Shown piece by piece: positions 26,331 to 34,626 of a stretch of DNA of 34,626 nt (positions within the stretch are counted from its first letter, which is position 1; each line of letters starts with the position of its first letter). Position numbers and translations under genes: made by a program. A model generated the notes under the pieces. That model did not search any database. It was not told the DNA's origin and worked only from the letters and a program-made list of their open reading frames with translations. The stretch is taken from the NCBI GenBank assembly GCA_023227695.1, contig JALNVE010000005.1, positions 1-34,626 on the forward strand. Reading direction: 5' to 3'. Origin of the DNA: Paludibacteraceae bacterium. Its GTDB lineage: Bacteria; Bacteroidota; Bacteroidia; Bacteroidales; Paludibacteraceae.

Positions 26331-27310
26331 AAGATAAAATAACATGGCTGGCGGTGCTTCAGGGATGGAGTATGTTTTTGGTGGTTTTAGGACATGTAGA
26401 TTTGAATAATGAGGTTTTTGATCCTAACCATCCTTTAGCTAATTGGATCCATACAATGATATACGGATTTCATATGCCGTTGTTTATGTTTATTTCTGTT
26501 TATTTGTTTTATATGACTAGAATTAAGAAAAAATGGAAATATGGTGATGTTTTGGTTGACAAACTAAAGCGACTATATATTCCAATGATTTTTTTTACAT
26601 GTTTTACGTTTCTAGCAAAAGTGATTTTTTCATCATTTATGAAACATCCTGCAGAATTATCTTGGAGTTGTTTTTTCGATACTTTTTTGTTCTATAGAAT
26701 TAATCCTTTAGGAGAAATGTGGTTTGTGATTTCTCTGCTTGTTATCATGTTGTTGTATCCTATTTATCGTCTAGCTGATAGTAAAATATCATACGAGATG
26801 GGATTGTTGTTTTTTTTTATTGTTATGAATATATGGCGAGTAGATACAAATTATTTTCAGTTATTTCATGTGGCATATATGTTACCTTTCTTTTATGCTG
26901 GTGTGTTGGTCTGTAAATACAGTTTTACTGAGTATATATCTACTGTTTGGTCTTTATTGGTCTTTTTTTTATTGTTTATCTGTTTGTCTTATTACAAGAA
27001 TGTGCCGGAACAGCTTATTGCTCTAATTGGAATTTTGTTTTCTTTTTCTTTTTGTGTCAATTTATCAAAAATATTTCCTGAGTTATATTCTTCCTTTAGA
27101 AATTATACTTATCAGATATTCTTGATGGGTATTTTTTTTCAAATGGGAATAAGGTATCTTTATCGCCAACTAAATGTTGAACACACATCAGTTTATTGGC
27201 TTTTGTATATTGCTAGTGTATTAGTTGGTCTTTATATTCCAGTGCTTGTGTCTAAGGGAGTGGAAAAAATACCCAACAAGTTAGTACGTATGTTTTTGGG
27301 CTTGAAATGA
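26327..27310 (+). CDS. Acyltransferase family 3 membrane protein
   Basis: A 327-residue integral membrane acyltransferase with about 10 hydrophobic helices. The family start WLAVLQGWSMFLVVLGHVDL carries the catalytic His in VLGH, and GFHMPLFMFISVYLFY follows. Such proteins O-acetylate (or otherwise acylate) exported polysaccharides. Overlaps of 4 bases with genes on both sides show translational coupling. This is the second probable acyltransferase in the locus besides 14575. Confidence 0.88.
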   Translation: MKDKITWLAVLQGWSMFLVVLGHVDLNNEVFDPNHPLANWIHTMIYGFHMPLFMFISVYLFYMTRIKKKWKYGDVLVDKLKRLYIPMIFFTCFTFLAKVIFSSFMKHPAELSWSCFFDTFLFYRINPLGEMWFVISLLVIMLLYPIYRLADSKISYEMGLLFFFIVMNIWRVDTNYFQLFHVAYMLPFFYAGVLVCKYSFTEYISTVWSLLVFFLLFICLSYYKNVPEQLIALIGILFSFSFCVNLSKIFPELYSSFRNYTYQIFLMGIFFQMGIRYLYRQLNVEHTSVYWLLYIASVLVGLYIPVLVSKGVEKIPNKLVRMFLGLK

Positions 27311-28407
27311 ATAATATGAAAATATTTGTAGTAGGAACCCGTGGTATTCCTAATATTATGGGTGGTGTAGAGACACATGTTGAGGAATTGTTTCCTCGTA
27401 TAGTAACAAGAGGTGCGGATGTGACAGTTGTTCGCCGTACTTGTTATGTTAATGATTCACTTACTGAATGGCATGGTGTTAAATTGTTAGATGTTGAAAC
27501 GCCGAAAAAGAAATCTTTTGAGACGATTATACATACTTTCAGAGCTGTATATGCCGCAAAAAAAGCTAATGCTGATATATTACATGTAAATGCAATTGGT
27601 CCTGCATTGGTAACCCCTTTCGCGAAACTTTTAGGATTGAAAGTTGTTTTCACCCATCATGGCCCAGATTATGATAGAGATAAATGGGGATTAGTAGCAA
27701 AGACAATACTGAAGTTAGGTGAACGTATGGGGTGTACGTTTGCTGATGACGTGATTGTTATTTCAAATGTAATTAAAGACTTAATTGCACGAAAATATGG
27801 TCGCGAAAAAAATGTCCATCTAATTTATAATGGTGTACCCAAACCTGATATCTGCGATTATCCTGAATATTTTTCGGAACTTGGTATAGAAAAAGGAAAA
27901 TATGTTCTGGGAATGTGCAGATTCGTTCCGGAAAAAAGGTTGGATGATTTAGTAAAAGCATTCATGAAAATAAAACAGGAAGGTATAAAACTTGTTTTAG
28001 CAGGTGATAACGATTTTGAAGATAAATATTCGCTTAGTTTGAAAAAGTTGGCACGTGAAAATGGGGTTGTACTAACTGGTTTTGTGAAAGGTCAGAAGTT
28101 ACATTCATTACTTAGTAATGCCATTTGTTATTCTTTGCCATCTTCACATGAGGGATTGCCAATAGCTTTGCTGGAAGCTATGAGCTATAACTTACCAGTG
28201 GTTGTAAGTGATATTCCAGCAAACAAAGAGGTTGGATTACAAGAAGAAGATTATTTCCGTTGTGGTGATGTTGACCAACTTGCAGAAAAACTCCAACATA
28301 AAATAAACGAAAATAAACGTTTAACTTACGATATGAGTAAGTATAATTGGAATGATATAGCAGACCAAACATATGAAGTTTATGTTAATCTTATGAACAA
28401 AAAATAA
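27307..28407 (+). CDS. GT4 family glycosyltransferase
   Basis: A 366-residue GT-B enzyme. The opening FVVGTRGIPNIMGGVETHVEEL, with its G-G loop, and VVFTHHGPDYDRDKWG lie in the N-terminal domain. YVLGMCRFVPEKRLDDLVKAF starts the GT4 domain, and SSHEGLPIALLEAMSYNLPVV is the donor-binding E-x7-E region. It resembles the rhamnosyl- or glucosyltransferases placed next to priming transferases in exopolysaccharide loci. It may act early on the priming sugar, as it lies 213 bases before that gene. Confidence 0.9.
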   Translation: MNNMKIFVVGTRGIPNIMGGVETHVEELFPRIVTRGADVTVVRRTCYVNDSLTEWHGVKLLDVETPKKKSFETIIHTFRAVYAAKKANADILHVNAIGPALVTPFAKLLGLKVVFTHHGPDYDRDKWGLVAKTILKLGERMGCTFADDVIVISNVIKDLIARKYGREKNVHLIYNGVPKPDICDYPEYFSELGIEKGKYVLGMCRFVPEKRLDDLVKAFMKIKQEGIKLVLAGDNDFEDKYSLSLKKLARENGVVLTGFVKGQKLHSLLSNAICYSLPSSHEGLPIALLEAMSYNLPVVVSDIPANKEVGLQEEDYFRCGDVDQLAEKLQHKINENKRLTYDMSKYNWNDIADQTYEVYVNLMNKK

Positions 28408-28526
28408 TTTGCATAAACGTTTGCTAGTTAAGAATTGCATAAAAAATTGTCTATGAATAGATGAGTGAAGGTTATTTATTAATGTTTTTAAAAAAAAGAG
28501 CTATTATATATTGTAAAATTTTTGAC

Positions 28527-28540
28527 TATATTTGCAAAAA
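28527..28540 (+). promoter_or_regulatory. Bacteroidetes-type -7 element before the priming transferase gene
   Basis: TATATTTG at 28527-28534, followed by C, matches TAnnTTTG exactly. It is 86 bases before the start codon at 28621, in a 213-base gap. I see no convincing -33 TTTG at the usual spacing. The gap contains an AT-rich leader with a TTTTGTTTATTTAATC stretch and no gene. The priming transferase could thus be expressed apart from the UpxY-controlled operon. Confidence 0.55.
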
Positions 28541-28620
28541 TCTTCTATTGTCGCAAATATTGTGTTTTGTGATAATATTTTAGTTTTTTTTGTTTATTTA
28601 ATCTATCAATAGATCAAAGT

Positions 28621-30030
28621 ATGAGACAACTAGATGATGGTAGTGTTTTGCTGAAATGGATTGTAATAGCTCTTGATATAGTCATTTTCAACTTGTATCA
28701 ATTTAGCATATGTCAACTCATGTGCGAATTTTGTTACAATGTTCAGCAAGATTTTAATGTTTCCCAAATGTTTTATGTTTCCAATATTTCAATATTGGTT
28801 GCAGAAGCATTACATGCACCTGTCATTTATAAATATACATCTACATATTATGATGTAGTAATTAGAACAATAAGAATAACCTTTATTCAATGTGTTGCAT
28901 TCTTTATATTGTTGCTTTTTAATCCTAATGTTTGTAATGCATTATTAATGTCTGTTTTGTTTAGTACGGGATTGTTTGTAGTCTTTTTCGTACTGAGGTC
29001 TGTTGAGTTTTTGATTATAAGGAAGACAAGAATTAATTTGAGTAACGGCAAGGTCTCTGTCTTTGTTGGTGATCTTAATACAATGGACAAGATTATCAAA
29101 ACCATTAAAAACGAAATCATTTCAAACTATTATATCGCAGGTTATTATTCTGATGATGAATTTAAGTCAGCTCCGAAATGGTTGAAGAAATTGGGTAGTG
29201 TATCTGATTTCATTAATTTGGCTAAAACAGACAACCAACATAAGTTTGAGGTCGTTTATTGTACATTATCATGGAAGGATAAGGAAAATATTAATACGAT
29301 ATTGAGTTATTGTGATAATACAACTACTCGTATGTATTTATTACCCTCTGATGTGGAGAATCCCGATTTTAATATGAAACCTGAGATGTTATGTGGTACA
29401 ATGGTTTTTACTAACCATGAATATCCATTAGACAGTTTGGGTAATAAACTATTGAAACGTTCATTTGATTTTGTCGTTTCTTCGTTTGCTTGCATTTTCA
29501 TATTACCAATCGTTCCTATTGTTGGCCTTATTATAAAGATTCAAAGTCCTGGACCAATTTTCTTTAAACAAGAAAGAACCGGTTTGAACGGTAAAACATT
29601 TAAGTTGATAAAATTCCGTTCAATGCATGTGAATAAAGATGCTGATACAATACAAGCAACGAAAAAGGACCCTCGTAAATTTGCTTTTGGTAATCTTATG
29701 CGTAAAACAAATATCGATGAGTTACCTCAATTCTTTAATGTTCTTCTTGGAAATATGAGTATTGTAGGTCCTCGTCCGCACATGCTAAAGCATACAGAGA
29801 TGTATAGTAGCTTGATTAACCGTTACATGGCAAGACATTTTGTTAAACCTGGAATTACAGGTTGGTCTCAAGTTACAGGTTATCGAGGTGAGACTAAAGA
29901 GCTCTGGCAAATGGAAGGTAGAGTAAAACGAGATTGTGATTATATCAAAAATTGGAAGTTCGGTTTTGATATTCGTATTATTCTAATGACAATTATGCAG
30001 TCTATAAAGAGAGACAAAAACGCTTATTAA
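28621..30030 (+). CDS. Polyprenyl glycosylphosphotransferase (priming transferase, WcaJ-like)
   Basis: A 469-residue PNPT enzyme that places a sugar-1-phosphate on undecaprenyl phosphate to start the repeat unit. The N-terminal half has about four hydrophobic segments (up to residue 130) and a soluble domain. The catalytic half begins near LKRSFDFVVSS, with the re-entrant membrane helix, then SPGPIFFKQERTG (309-321), KFRSMH (331-336), KTNIDELPQFFNVL, SIVGPRPH and KPGITGWSQV. The Asp-Glu pair in IDELPQ is catalytic. It is the last gene of the locus and precedes a strong terminator. The promoter-like element ahead suggests partly independent expression. Confidence 0.95.
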   Translation: MRQLDDGSVLLKWIVIALDIVIFNLYQFSICQLMCEFCYNVQQDFNVSQMFYVSNISILVAEALHAPVIYKYTSTYYDVVIRTIRITFIQCVAFFILLLFNPNVCNALLMSVLFSTGLFVVFFVLRSVEFLIIRKTRINLSNGKVSVFVGDLNTMDKIIKTIKNEIISNYYIAGYYSDDEFKSAPKWLKKLGSVSDFINLAKTDNQHKFEVVYCTLSWKDKENINTILSYCDNTTTRMYLLPSDVENPDFNMKPEMLCGTMVFTNHEYPLDSLGNKLLKRSFDFVVSSFACIFILPIVPIVGLIIKIQSPGPIFFKQERTGLNGKTFKLIKFRSMHVNKDADTIQATKKDPRKFAFGNLMRKTNIDELPQFFNVLLGNMSIVGPRPHMLKHTEMYSSLINRYMARHFVKPGITGWSQVTGYRGETKELWQMEGRVKRDCDYIKNWKFGFDIRIILMTIMQSIKRDKNAY

Positions 30031-30052
30031 TATCTCTTTCTATAAAATAACG

Positions 30053-30085
30053 AAAAGCCTGGCTGACAAATCGCCAGGCTTTTTT
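30053..30085 (+). terminator. Strong rho-independent terminator of the polysaccharide locus
   Basis: AAAAGCCTGGC (30053-30063) pairs perfectly with GCCAGGCTTTT (30073-30083) around a nine-base loop, and the T run continues to 30085. It starts 22 bases after the stop of the priming transferase and separates the locus from pyrG. Confidence 0.92.
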
Positions 30086-30352
30086 GTTTATAATAATTGA
30101 TGTTGTGAATTTCATGAAATAAAAACGGATTGGTCCTGTTATGTGTGATGATTTTTAATGTAGGCGTAGCCAATGGAATGTTTGGTGAAAACCTTCTTGG
30201 CCGATAATTTTTTGCTGATTTGCTGTAATTTGTAGCGAATGAGATAGTTGGTTTTATTTGATTCGTTCGTGGCATTTTTTTCTTGCTTTTTATTTGCAAG
30301 AGACGGCAAAAATTGAGATCTTTGTAAGATTAATTGTAAATTACATAAACAA
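30086..30352 (+). promoter_or_regulatory. Intergenic region with probable pyrG promoter
   Basis: The 322-base gap between the priming transferase stop and pyrG, counting the terminator, has no convincing gene. The likely promoter is TTTG at 30293-30296, a 20-base spacer and GATCTTTG at 30317-30324, a near match to TAnnTTTG (G instead of T). Transcription would begin about 20 bases ahead of the GTG start. A minus-strand frame through 30139-30465 is open but overlaps pyrG and is not accepted. Confidence 0.45.
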
Positions 30353-31954
30353 GTGAATACTAGGTACATATTTGTGACAGGAGGAGTTGCTTCTTCCTTA
30401 GGTAAAGGAATACTTGCAGCTTCCTTGGCTAAGTTGTTACAAGCAAGAGGGTTGTCAGTTACCATTCAAAAGTTGGATCCATATATTAATATAGACCCAG
30501 ATACGTTGAATCCATATGAGCATGGTGAATGTTATGTGACGGTAGATGGTGCTGTTACAGATTTGGACTTAGGCCATTATGAACGTTTCCTTGGCGAAAA
30601 TACAACACAAGCCAATAATGTGACTACAGGTAGAATTTACCAGTCAGTTATCAATAAGGAGCGTCGTGGTGATTATCTAGGAAAGACTGTTCAGGTTATT
30701 CCTCATATCACAGACGAAATCAAGAGACACATTAAAATTCTTGGCAACACAAAGAAATACGACGTTGTCATTACTGAGATTGGTGGTACAGTCGGAGATA
30801 TTGAGTCTTTACCATACGTTGAAGCTGTTCGTCAGTTGAAGTGGGAGTTAGGTAAAGAATGCTTGTGCATCCATTTGACATACGTTCCTTATTTGGCGGC
30901 ATCTCATGAATTGAAGACAAAGCCAACTCAACATTCCGTAAAGTTCCTTTTACAGAGTGGAGTTCAGCCAGATGTGTTGGTGTTACGTACAGAACATAAC
31001 TTGAATGAGGATGTTCGTCGTAAGGTAGCTCTTTTCTGTAATGTTGAAAATGGTGCGGTTATCCAATGTATTGATGCTCCTACCATCTATGAAGTTCCTT
31101 TGTTGATGCATGAGGAGGGCCTTGATTCTGTTGTTCTTCGTAAACTGGATATTCTTAATGCGAAGGAACCGGATTTGAAAAACTGGATCTCGTTCTTGGA
31201 TAAGTTCAAGAATCCAAAGAAGATTGTCAAGATTGCTTTGGTTGGTAAATACGTTGAATTGCCAGATGCATACAAGTCGATTTTGGAATCATTTGTCCAT
31301 GCAGGTGCTGCAAATGAGGTTAAGGTTGATTTGCACCTTCTTCAGTCAGAAAATATCAATGCTGATAACGTTAATGATATGTTGGGCGATATGAAGGGTA
31401 TCCTTGTTGCTCCAGGATTTGGTGACCGTGGTATTGAAGGTAAGATTTTGGCTGCTTGCTATGCAAGAGAACATAATGTTCCATTTTTCGGTATCTGCTT
31501 AGGTATGCAATGTGCTGTTATTGAGTTTGCTCGTAACGTACTTGGATACAAAGATGCTCACTCTACAGAGATCAATCCTAAGACGGGACATAATGTAGTA
31601 GACTTGATGGAGAGCCAGAAGAATATTACCGGTATGGGAGGTACAATGAGATTAGGTGCTTATCCTTGTAATATTAAGAAGGATACACTTGCTTATAAGA
31701 TATATGGACAAGAGATGATTCAAGAACGTCACCGTCATCGTTATGAGTTTAATAATGATTATTTGAAAGAGTTCGAGGATCACGGAATGATTGCTTCTGG
31801 TGTTAATCCGGACAATGATTTGGTGGAGATTGTGGAGATTCCTAAACACAGATTCTTCATTGCTTCGCAATTCCATCCTGAATTGCAGAGTACCGTGTTG
31901 AAACCACATAAATTGTTTGTAGCCTTTGTTAAGGCTGCTTCGGAAATGGAATAG
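30353..31954 (+). CDS. pyrG: CTP synthase
   Basis: A 533-residue glutamine-dependent CTP synthase. The synthase domain opens with RYIFVTGGVASSLGKG, then LDPYINIDPDTLNPYEHGE and HYERFL. The C-terminal class I glutamine amidotransferase domain has the nucleophile Cys382 in FFGICLGMQ and the late FHPEL. The start is a GTG at 30353, because the conserved N-terminus begins directly there and no ATG fits. It has its own promoter and follows the terminator of the polysaccharide locus. Its product CTP is also what a cytidylyltransferase in the locus would need, but this adjacency is probably chance. Confidence 0.98.
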   Translation: MNTRYIFVTGGVASSLGKGILAASLAKLLQARGLSVTIQKLDPYINIDPDTLNPYEHGECYVTVDGAVTDLDLGHYERFLGENTTQANNVTTGRIYQSVINKERRGDYLGKTVQVIPHITDEIKRHIKILGNTKKYDVVITEIGGTVGDIESLPYVEAVRQLKWELGKECLCIHLTYVPYLAASHELKTKPTQHSVKFLLQSGVQPDVLVLRTEHNLNEDVRRKVALFCNVENGAVIQCIDAPTIYEVPLLMHEEGLDSVVLRKLDILNAKEPDLKNWISFLDKFKNPKKIVKIALVGKYVELPDAYKSILESFVHAGAANEVKVDLHLLQSENINADNVNDMLGDMKGILVAPGFGDRGIEGKILAACYAREHNVPFFGICLGMQCAVIEFARNVLGYKDAHSTEINPKTGHNVVDLMESQKNITGMGGTMRLGAYPCNIKKDTLAYKIYGQEMIQERHRHRYEFNNDYLKEFEDHGMIASGVNPDNDLVEIVEIPKHRFFIASQFHPELQSTVLKPHKLFVAFVKAASEME

Positions 31955-31966
31955 TTTTAAACATAG

Positions 31967-32006
31967 GAGACGGATGCCCAAAGGGTATTCCGCCTTCCGT
32001 TTTTTT
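31967..32006 (+). terminator. Terminator-like hairpin after pyrG
   Basis: CGGATGCCC (31971-31979) pairs with GGGTATTCCG (31983-31992) with one bulge and one wobble around an AAA loop. Alternatively ACGGA (31970-31974) and TCCGT (31996-32000) extend the structure directly to the run of seven T (32000-32006). It lies 12 bases after the pyrG stop and just ahead of the next start codon at 32013. Confidence 0.6.
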
Positions 32007-32012
32007 ATAAAT

Positions 32013-32576
32013 ATGCGATCTATAAAACTTTTTTTCTTAAGCTTACTTCTTTTGTGCAGCGCCTCTATCTTTGCGCAGAAGGACTTTTTCGGTATCCCAA
32101 AATTGGTGCTGAATGGTGAAGAATATACTTTGCGATGGTCTGCAAAAACCCATAAAGTGCGCTATGTGGAGGATTTTCTTCCAAAGAAGGATTCTTATTC
32201 ACGTTTCAACTCTAAAGTTAGCTTTGATTTTATAGATGCCGATTTGATGGCATCAGACATTGCTGATGCAAAGATGGAATCTTTGAGCATAGAGAAGGAA
32301 GAGGGTACAGTTGCAAAATATAATAAGACGGTTTCTGCCAATGGTGATATTCTCATTGAATATACTACGATAGATGTGGATGATGCGAAAATTAGGGTGG
32401 CAGAATGGAATATCTGTCGTTATGCAAAGGTAAATAATGGTGTTCTTCTAGTACAAATGAAGATGAGGGAATATGATGTAAAGGCAGACAAGTTTCAATC
32501 AAAGGTTGATTCCAACAGAGAAAAATGGATTAATGCTGTTACTTCATACAAAATTCCTCACATTAGTATAAAATGA
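32013..32576 (+). CDS. Small secreted protein of unknown function
   Basis: A protein of about 187 residues with a clear signal peptide: MRSIKLFFLSLLLLCSASIFAQ, cleavage likely after IFA. The mature part has alternating strands and charged residues (VLNGEEYTLRWSAKTHKVRY, KYNKTVSANGDILIEYTT) and no enzyme motif that I recognise. An in-frame ATG at 31926 would overlap the pyrG end and the terminator, so ATG 32013 is chosen, where the signal peptide starts. Location would be periplasm or outside. It is between pyrG and ffh, and I cannot name a function. Confidence 0.75.
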   Translation: MRSIKLFFLSLLLLCSASIFAQKDFFGIPKLVLNGEEYTLRWSAKTHKVRYVEDFLPKKDSYSRFNSKVSFDFIDADLMASDIADAKMESLSIEKEEGTVAKYNKTVSANGDILIEYTTIDVDDAKIRVAEWNICRYAKVNNGVLLVQMKMREYDVKADKFQSKVDSNREKWINAVTSYKIPHISIK

Positions 32577-32655
32577 TCATGATATGGAGAATCCGGTATG
32601 ATAGAGAGGATTTGAAACTATATATTAAATAACGATTAACGCTTAGATAAATAAT

Positions 32656-33975
32656 ATGTTTGAAAATTTAGGAGAAAGACTTGAGAGATCCTTCAAAATC
32701 TTGAAAGGAGAAGGAAAAATTACCGAGATCAATGTAGCCGAGACGCTGAAGGATGTTAGAAAAGCGTTGCTTGATGCCGATGTCAATTATAAGATTGCTA
32801 AGACTTTTACTGAGACAGTAAAGGAGAAGGCTCTTGGACAGAACGTGCTTACTGCAGTTAAACCAAGTCAGTTGATGGTGAAAATTGTTCACGACGAGCT
32901 TGCCACTTTGATGGGAGGTTCTAGCGTTGAAATCAATATAAAAGGAAATCCAGCCGTAATTTTAATGTCAGGTCTTCAAGGTTCTGGTAAGACTACTTTC
33001 TCAGGAAAGTTGGCTTTCATGTTGAAGACTAAGAAAAATAAGAAACCGTTGTTGGTTGCTTGTGACGTATATCGTCCAGCTGCTATTGAGCAGTTGCGCG
33101 TTTTGGGTACACAGATTGATGTGCCTGTATATACAGAAGAGGGTAATAAGAATCCTGTAGCGATTGCTCAGAACGCAATAAACGAGGCTAAGTCAAAAAA
33201 TTATGACGTAGTTATCATAGATACCGCTGGTCGTTTGGCTGTTGATGAGCAGATGATGAATGAGATCGCTGCTATCAAGAATACCATCCAACCACAGGAG
33301 ACTTTGTTTGTTGTTGATTCAATGACAGGTCAGGATGCGGTTAATACTGCTAAAGAATTTAATGACAGATTAGACTTTGACGGAGTAGTTTTGACAAAGT
33401 TGGATGGTGATACTCGCGGTGGTGCTGCCCTTTCAATCCGCTCTGTTGTAAATAAGCCAATCAAGTTCATCGGAACGGGTGAAAAGATGGAGGCTATAGA
33501 CGTCTTCTATCCAGAACGTATGGCAGACCGTATCTTAGGAATGGGAGATATCGTTTCTTTGGTAGAGCGTGCTCAAGAACAATTTGATGAGGAAGAGGCT
33601 AAACGTTTGCAGAAGAAGATAGCTAAGAACCAGTTCGATTTCAACGATTTCTTAGGTCAGATTCAGCAGATAAAGAAGATGGGTAACTTGAAGGACTTGG
33701 CATCCATGATTCCTGGAGTTGGAAAGGCTTTGAAAGATGTGGAAATTGATGATGATGCATTTAAAGGCATTGAGGCTATCATCTATTCAATGACTCAAGA
33801 AGAACGTACAAATCCAAGCATCTTGAACGGAAGTCGCCGTCAGCGTATTGCAAAGGGTAGTGGAACTACCATTCAAGAGGTTAACCGTCTTTTGAAACAG
33901 TTTGAGGATACTCGTAAGATGATGCGTATGGTTACTCAAAACCAAGGCAAGTTTAAATTGGGAATGAGAAAATAA
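32656..33975 (+). CDS. ffh: Signal recognition particle protein Ffh
   Basis: A 439-residue SRP54-type GTPase that binds signal sequences on ribosomes and targets them to FtsY. The N domain occupies residues 1-90. The G domain has the P-loop GLQGSGKTT (106-114), DTAGRL (189-194) and TKLDGDTRGG (247-256). The M domain includes GSRRQRIAKGSGTTIQEVN and ends with a short Met-containing helix. Length is typical or slightly short for the family. It starts 79 bases after the secreted protein gene. Confidence 0.98.
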   Translation: MFENLGERLERSFKILKGEGKITEINVAETLKDVRKALLDADVNYKIAKTFTETVKEKALGQNVLTAVKPSQLMVKIVHDELATLMGGSSVEINIKGNPAVILMSGLQGSGKTTFSGKLAFMLKTKKNKKPLLVACDVYRPAAIEQLRVLGTQIDVPVYTEEGNKNPVAIAQNAINEAKSKNYDVVIIDTAGRLAVDEQMMNEIAAIKNTIQPQETLFVVDSMTGQDAVNTAKEFNDRLDFDGVVLTKLDGDTRGGAALSIRSVVNKPIKFIGTGEKMEAIDVFYPERMADRILGMGDIVSLVERAQEQFDEEEAKRLQKKIAKNQFDFNDFLGQIQQIKKMGNLKDLASMIPGVGKALKDVEIDDDAFKGIEAIIYSMTQEERTNPSILNGSRRQRIAKGSGTTIQEVNRLLKQFEDTRKMMRMVTQNQGKFKLGMRK

Positions 33976-33982
33976 TTCAGTT

Positions 33983-34027
33983 CTCGTTAATAATGTTACA
34001 ACGTCGATAACGAGGATTTTTTTTAGA
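33983..34027 (+). terminator. Terminator-like hairpin between ffh and folD
   Basis: CTCGTTA (33983-33989) pairs perfectly with TAACGAG (34008-34014) around an 18-base loop, which may contain a small GTT/AAC pairing. GA and a run of eight T follow. It lies 8 bases after the ffh stop and 20 bases before the folD start, so folD would depend on read-through or a promoter I do not see. Confidence 0.6.
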
Positions 34028-34047
34028 ATTTTTTTAAAAATATAATT

Positions 34048-34626
34048 ATGCAATTGATAGACGGAAAAGCTGTTGCTGACCAAATAAAGCAGGAAATAGC
34101 TGAAGAAGTTGCAGATATCAAGGCAAAGGGTGGTAAAACACCTCATTTGGCTGTTATCATCGTTGGTCACGATGGAGGTAGTGAAACTTACGTTGCCCAT
34201 AAGGTGAAATCTTGCGAGCAAGTTGGCTTCAAATCCACAAAGTTGGCTTTTGATGCTGATGTCACAGAGGACGAACTCCTTTCTCACATTAAGGCTTTAA
34301 ATGAAGATCCTGATGTTGACGGATTTATCGTACAGTTGCCTTTGCCTAAGCATATCTCAGAGCAGAAGGTGATTGAGGCTATTGACTACAGGAAAGATGT
34401 GGATGGTTTCCATCCAATCAACGTAGGACGTACTTCCATTGGTTTGCCTTCATTCGTATCTGCAACACCAGCTGGAATCTTGGAACTTTTGAAACGTTAT
34501 GAGATCGAAACAGCAGGAAAGAACTGTGTAGTTGTTGGCCGTAGTAATATCGTAGGTAAACCAGTTGCTTCTCTTATGATGCAGAAGGCTTATCCTGGCG
34601 ACGCATCTGATACAGTTTGTCATAGC
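34048..34626 (+). CDS. folD: Bifunctional methylenetetrahydrofolate dehydrogenase/cyclohydrolase FolD (5' part)
   Basis: The frame opens at ATG 34048 and runs without a stop to the window edge, giving 193 residues of a protein usually about 290 long. FolD interconverts 5,10-methylene-, methenyl- and 10-formyl-tetrahydrofolate. The conserved residues are GGSETYVAHK, with Tyr48 and catalytic Lys52, VQLPLPKHI, KDVDGFHPINVG and the nucleotide-binding VVGRSNIVGKP. The gene is cut by the window end. It follows ffh. Confidence 0.96.
   Translation, partial: MQLIDGKAVADQIKQEIAEEVADIKAKGGKTPHLAVIIVGHDGGSETYVAHKVKSCEQVGFKSTKLAFDADVTEDELLSHIKALNEDPDVDGFIVQLPLPKHISEQKVIEAIDYRKDVDGFHPINVGRTSIGLPSFVSATPAGILELLKRYEIETAGKNCVVVGRSNIVGKPVASLMMQKAYPGDASDTVCHS

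Noticed and set aside
30139..30465. Minus-strand frame of 108 codons overlapping the pyrG start
   Set aside because: It runs antisense into the conserved pyrG N-terminus, has no recognisable domain and overlaps the probable pyrG promoter. A small gene cannot be fully excluded in 30139-30290.
33787..34287. 166-codon minus-strand frame across the ffh end and folD start
   Set aside because: It is antisense to two well-supported conserved genes and crosses a terminator-like hairpin.
1..34626. CRISPR arrays, tRNA or rRNA genes, insertion sequences, toxin or phage genes
   Set aside because: No regularly spaced repeats, cloverleaf-type sequences, transposase motifs or terminal inverted repeats were noticed on either strand.

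Overview
The window looks like a low-GC Bacteroidales chromosome segment, possibly Prevotellaceae or Bacteroidaceae. The evidence is a UpxY-type NusG paralogue heading a polysaccharide operon, Bacteroidetes-type -7 elements (TAnnTTTG) at two positions, weak Shine-Dalgarno sequences, and a housekeeping block pyrG / small secreted protein / ffh / folD. All genes that I accept lie on the + strand. The genus is a guess.

Layout. (A) 1-3410: the tail of a polysaccharide gene cluster, with the end of an unidentified gene, a truncated UDP-galactopyranose mutase (glf) remnant, a GT2 glycosyltransferase, an NAD-dependent sugar epimerase and a GT2-like protein without the usual DxD. A terminator-like hairpin follows. 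(B) 3540-30030: a second, nearly complete Wzx/Wzy-type capsule or exopolysaccharide locus. It starts with a promoter and a UpxY-type antiterminator. Then come a polysaccharide pyruvyl transferase, an SDR plus MenD-like thiamine-diphosphate enzyme pair, the Wzx flippase, three glycosyltransferases, a Wzy polymerase, a hexapeptide acetyltransferase, a WbsX-type glycosyltransferase, an intact glf, a DUF4422 protein and a decayed GT2 gene. After these lie a tightly overlapping three-gene cassette (nucleotidyltransferase-aminotransferase fusion, opine-dehydrogenase-like protein, LicD), a metallophosphoesterase lipoprotein, a GT4, a radical SAM/SPASM protein, an acyltransferase-3 membrane protein and another GT4. 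The last gene is a polyprenyl-phosphate glycosylphosphotransferase with its own promoter and a strong terminator. (C) 30353-34626: CTP synthase, a small exported protein, Ffh and the 5' part of folD.

How the genes fit together (inference). The last gene of B loads the first sugar phosphate on undecaprenyl phosphate. The GT2, GT4, WbsX and DUF4422 proteins extend the unit, and Glf supplies UDP-galactofuranose. Pyruvyl, acyl and LicD-type phospho groups decorate it. Wzx flips the unit and Wzy polymerises it. No Wza/Wzc export genes are in the window.

The most interesting parts are the 19107-22722 cassette, which looks like a pathway for a CDP-activated, possibly N-carboxyalkylated amino-alcohol phosphate substituent, and the MenD-like/SDR pair at 5676-8222. 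In the MenD-like protein the two arginine-containing signature motifs of true MenD are changed.
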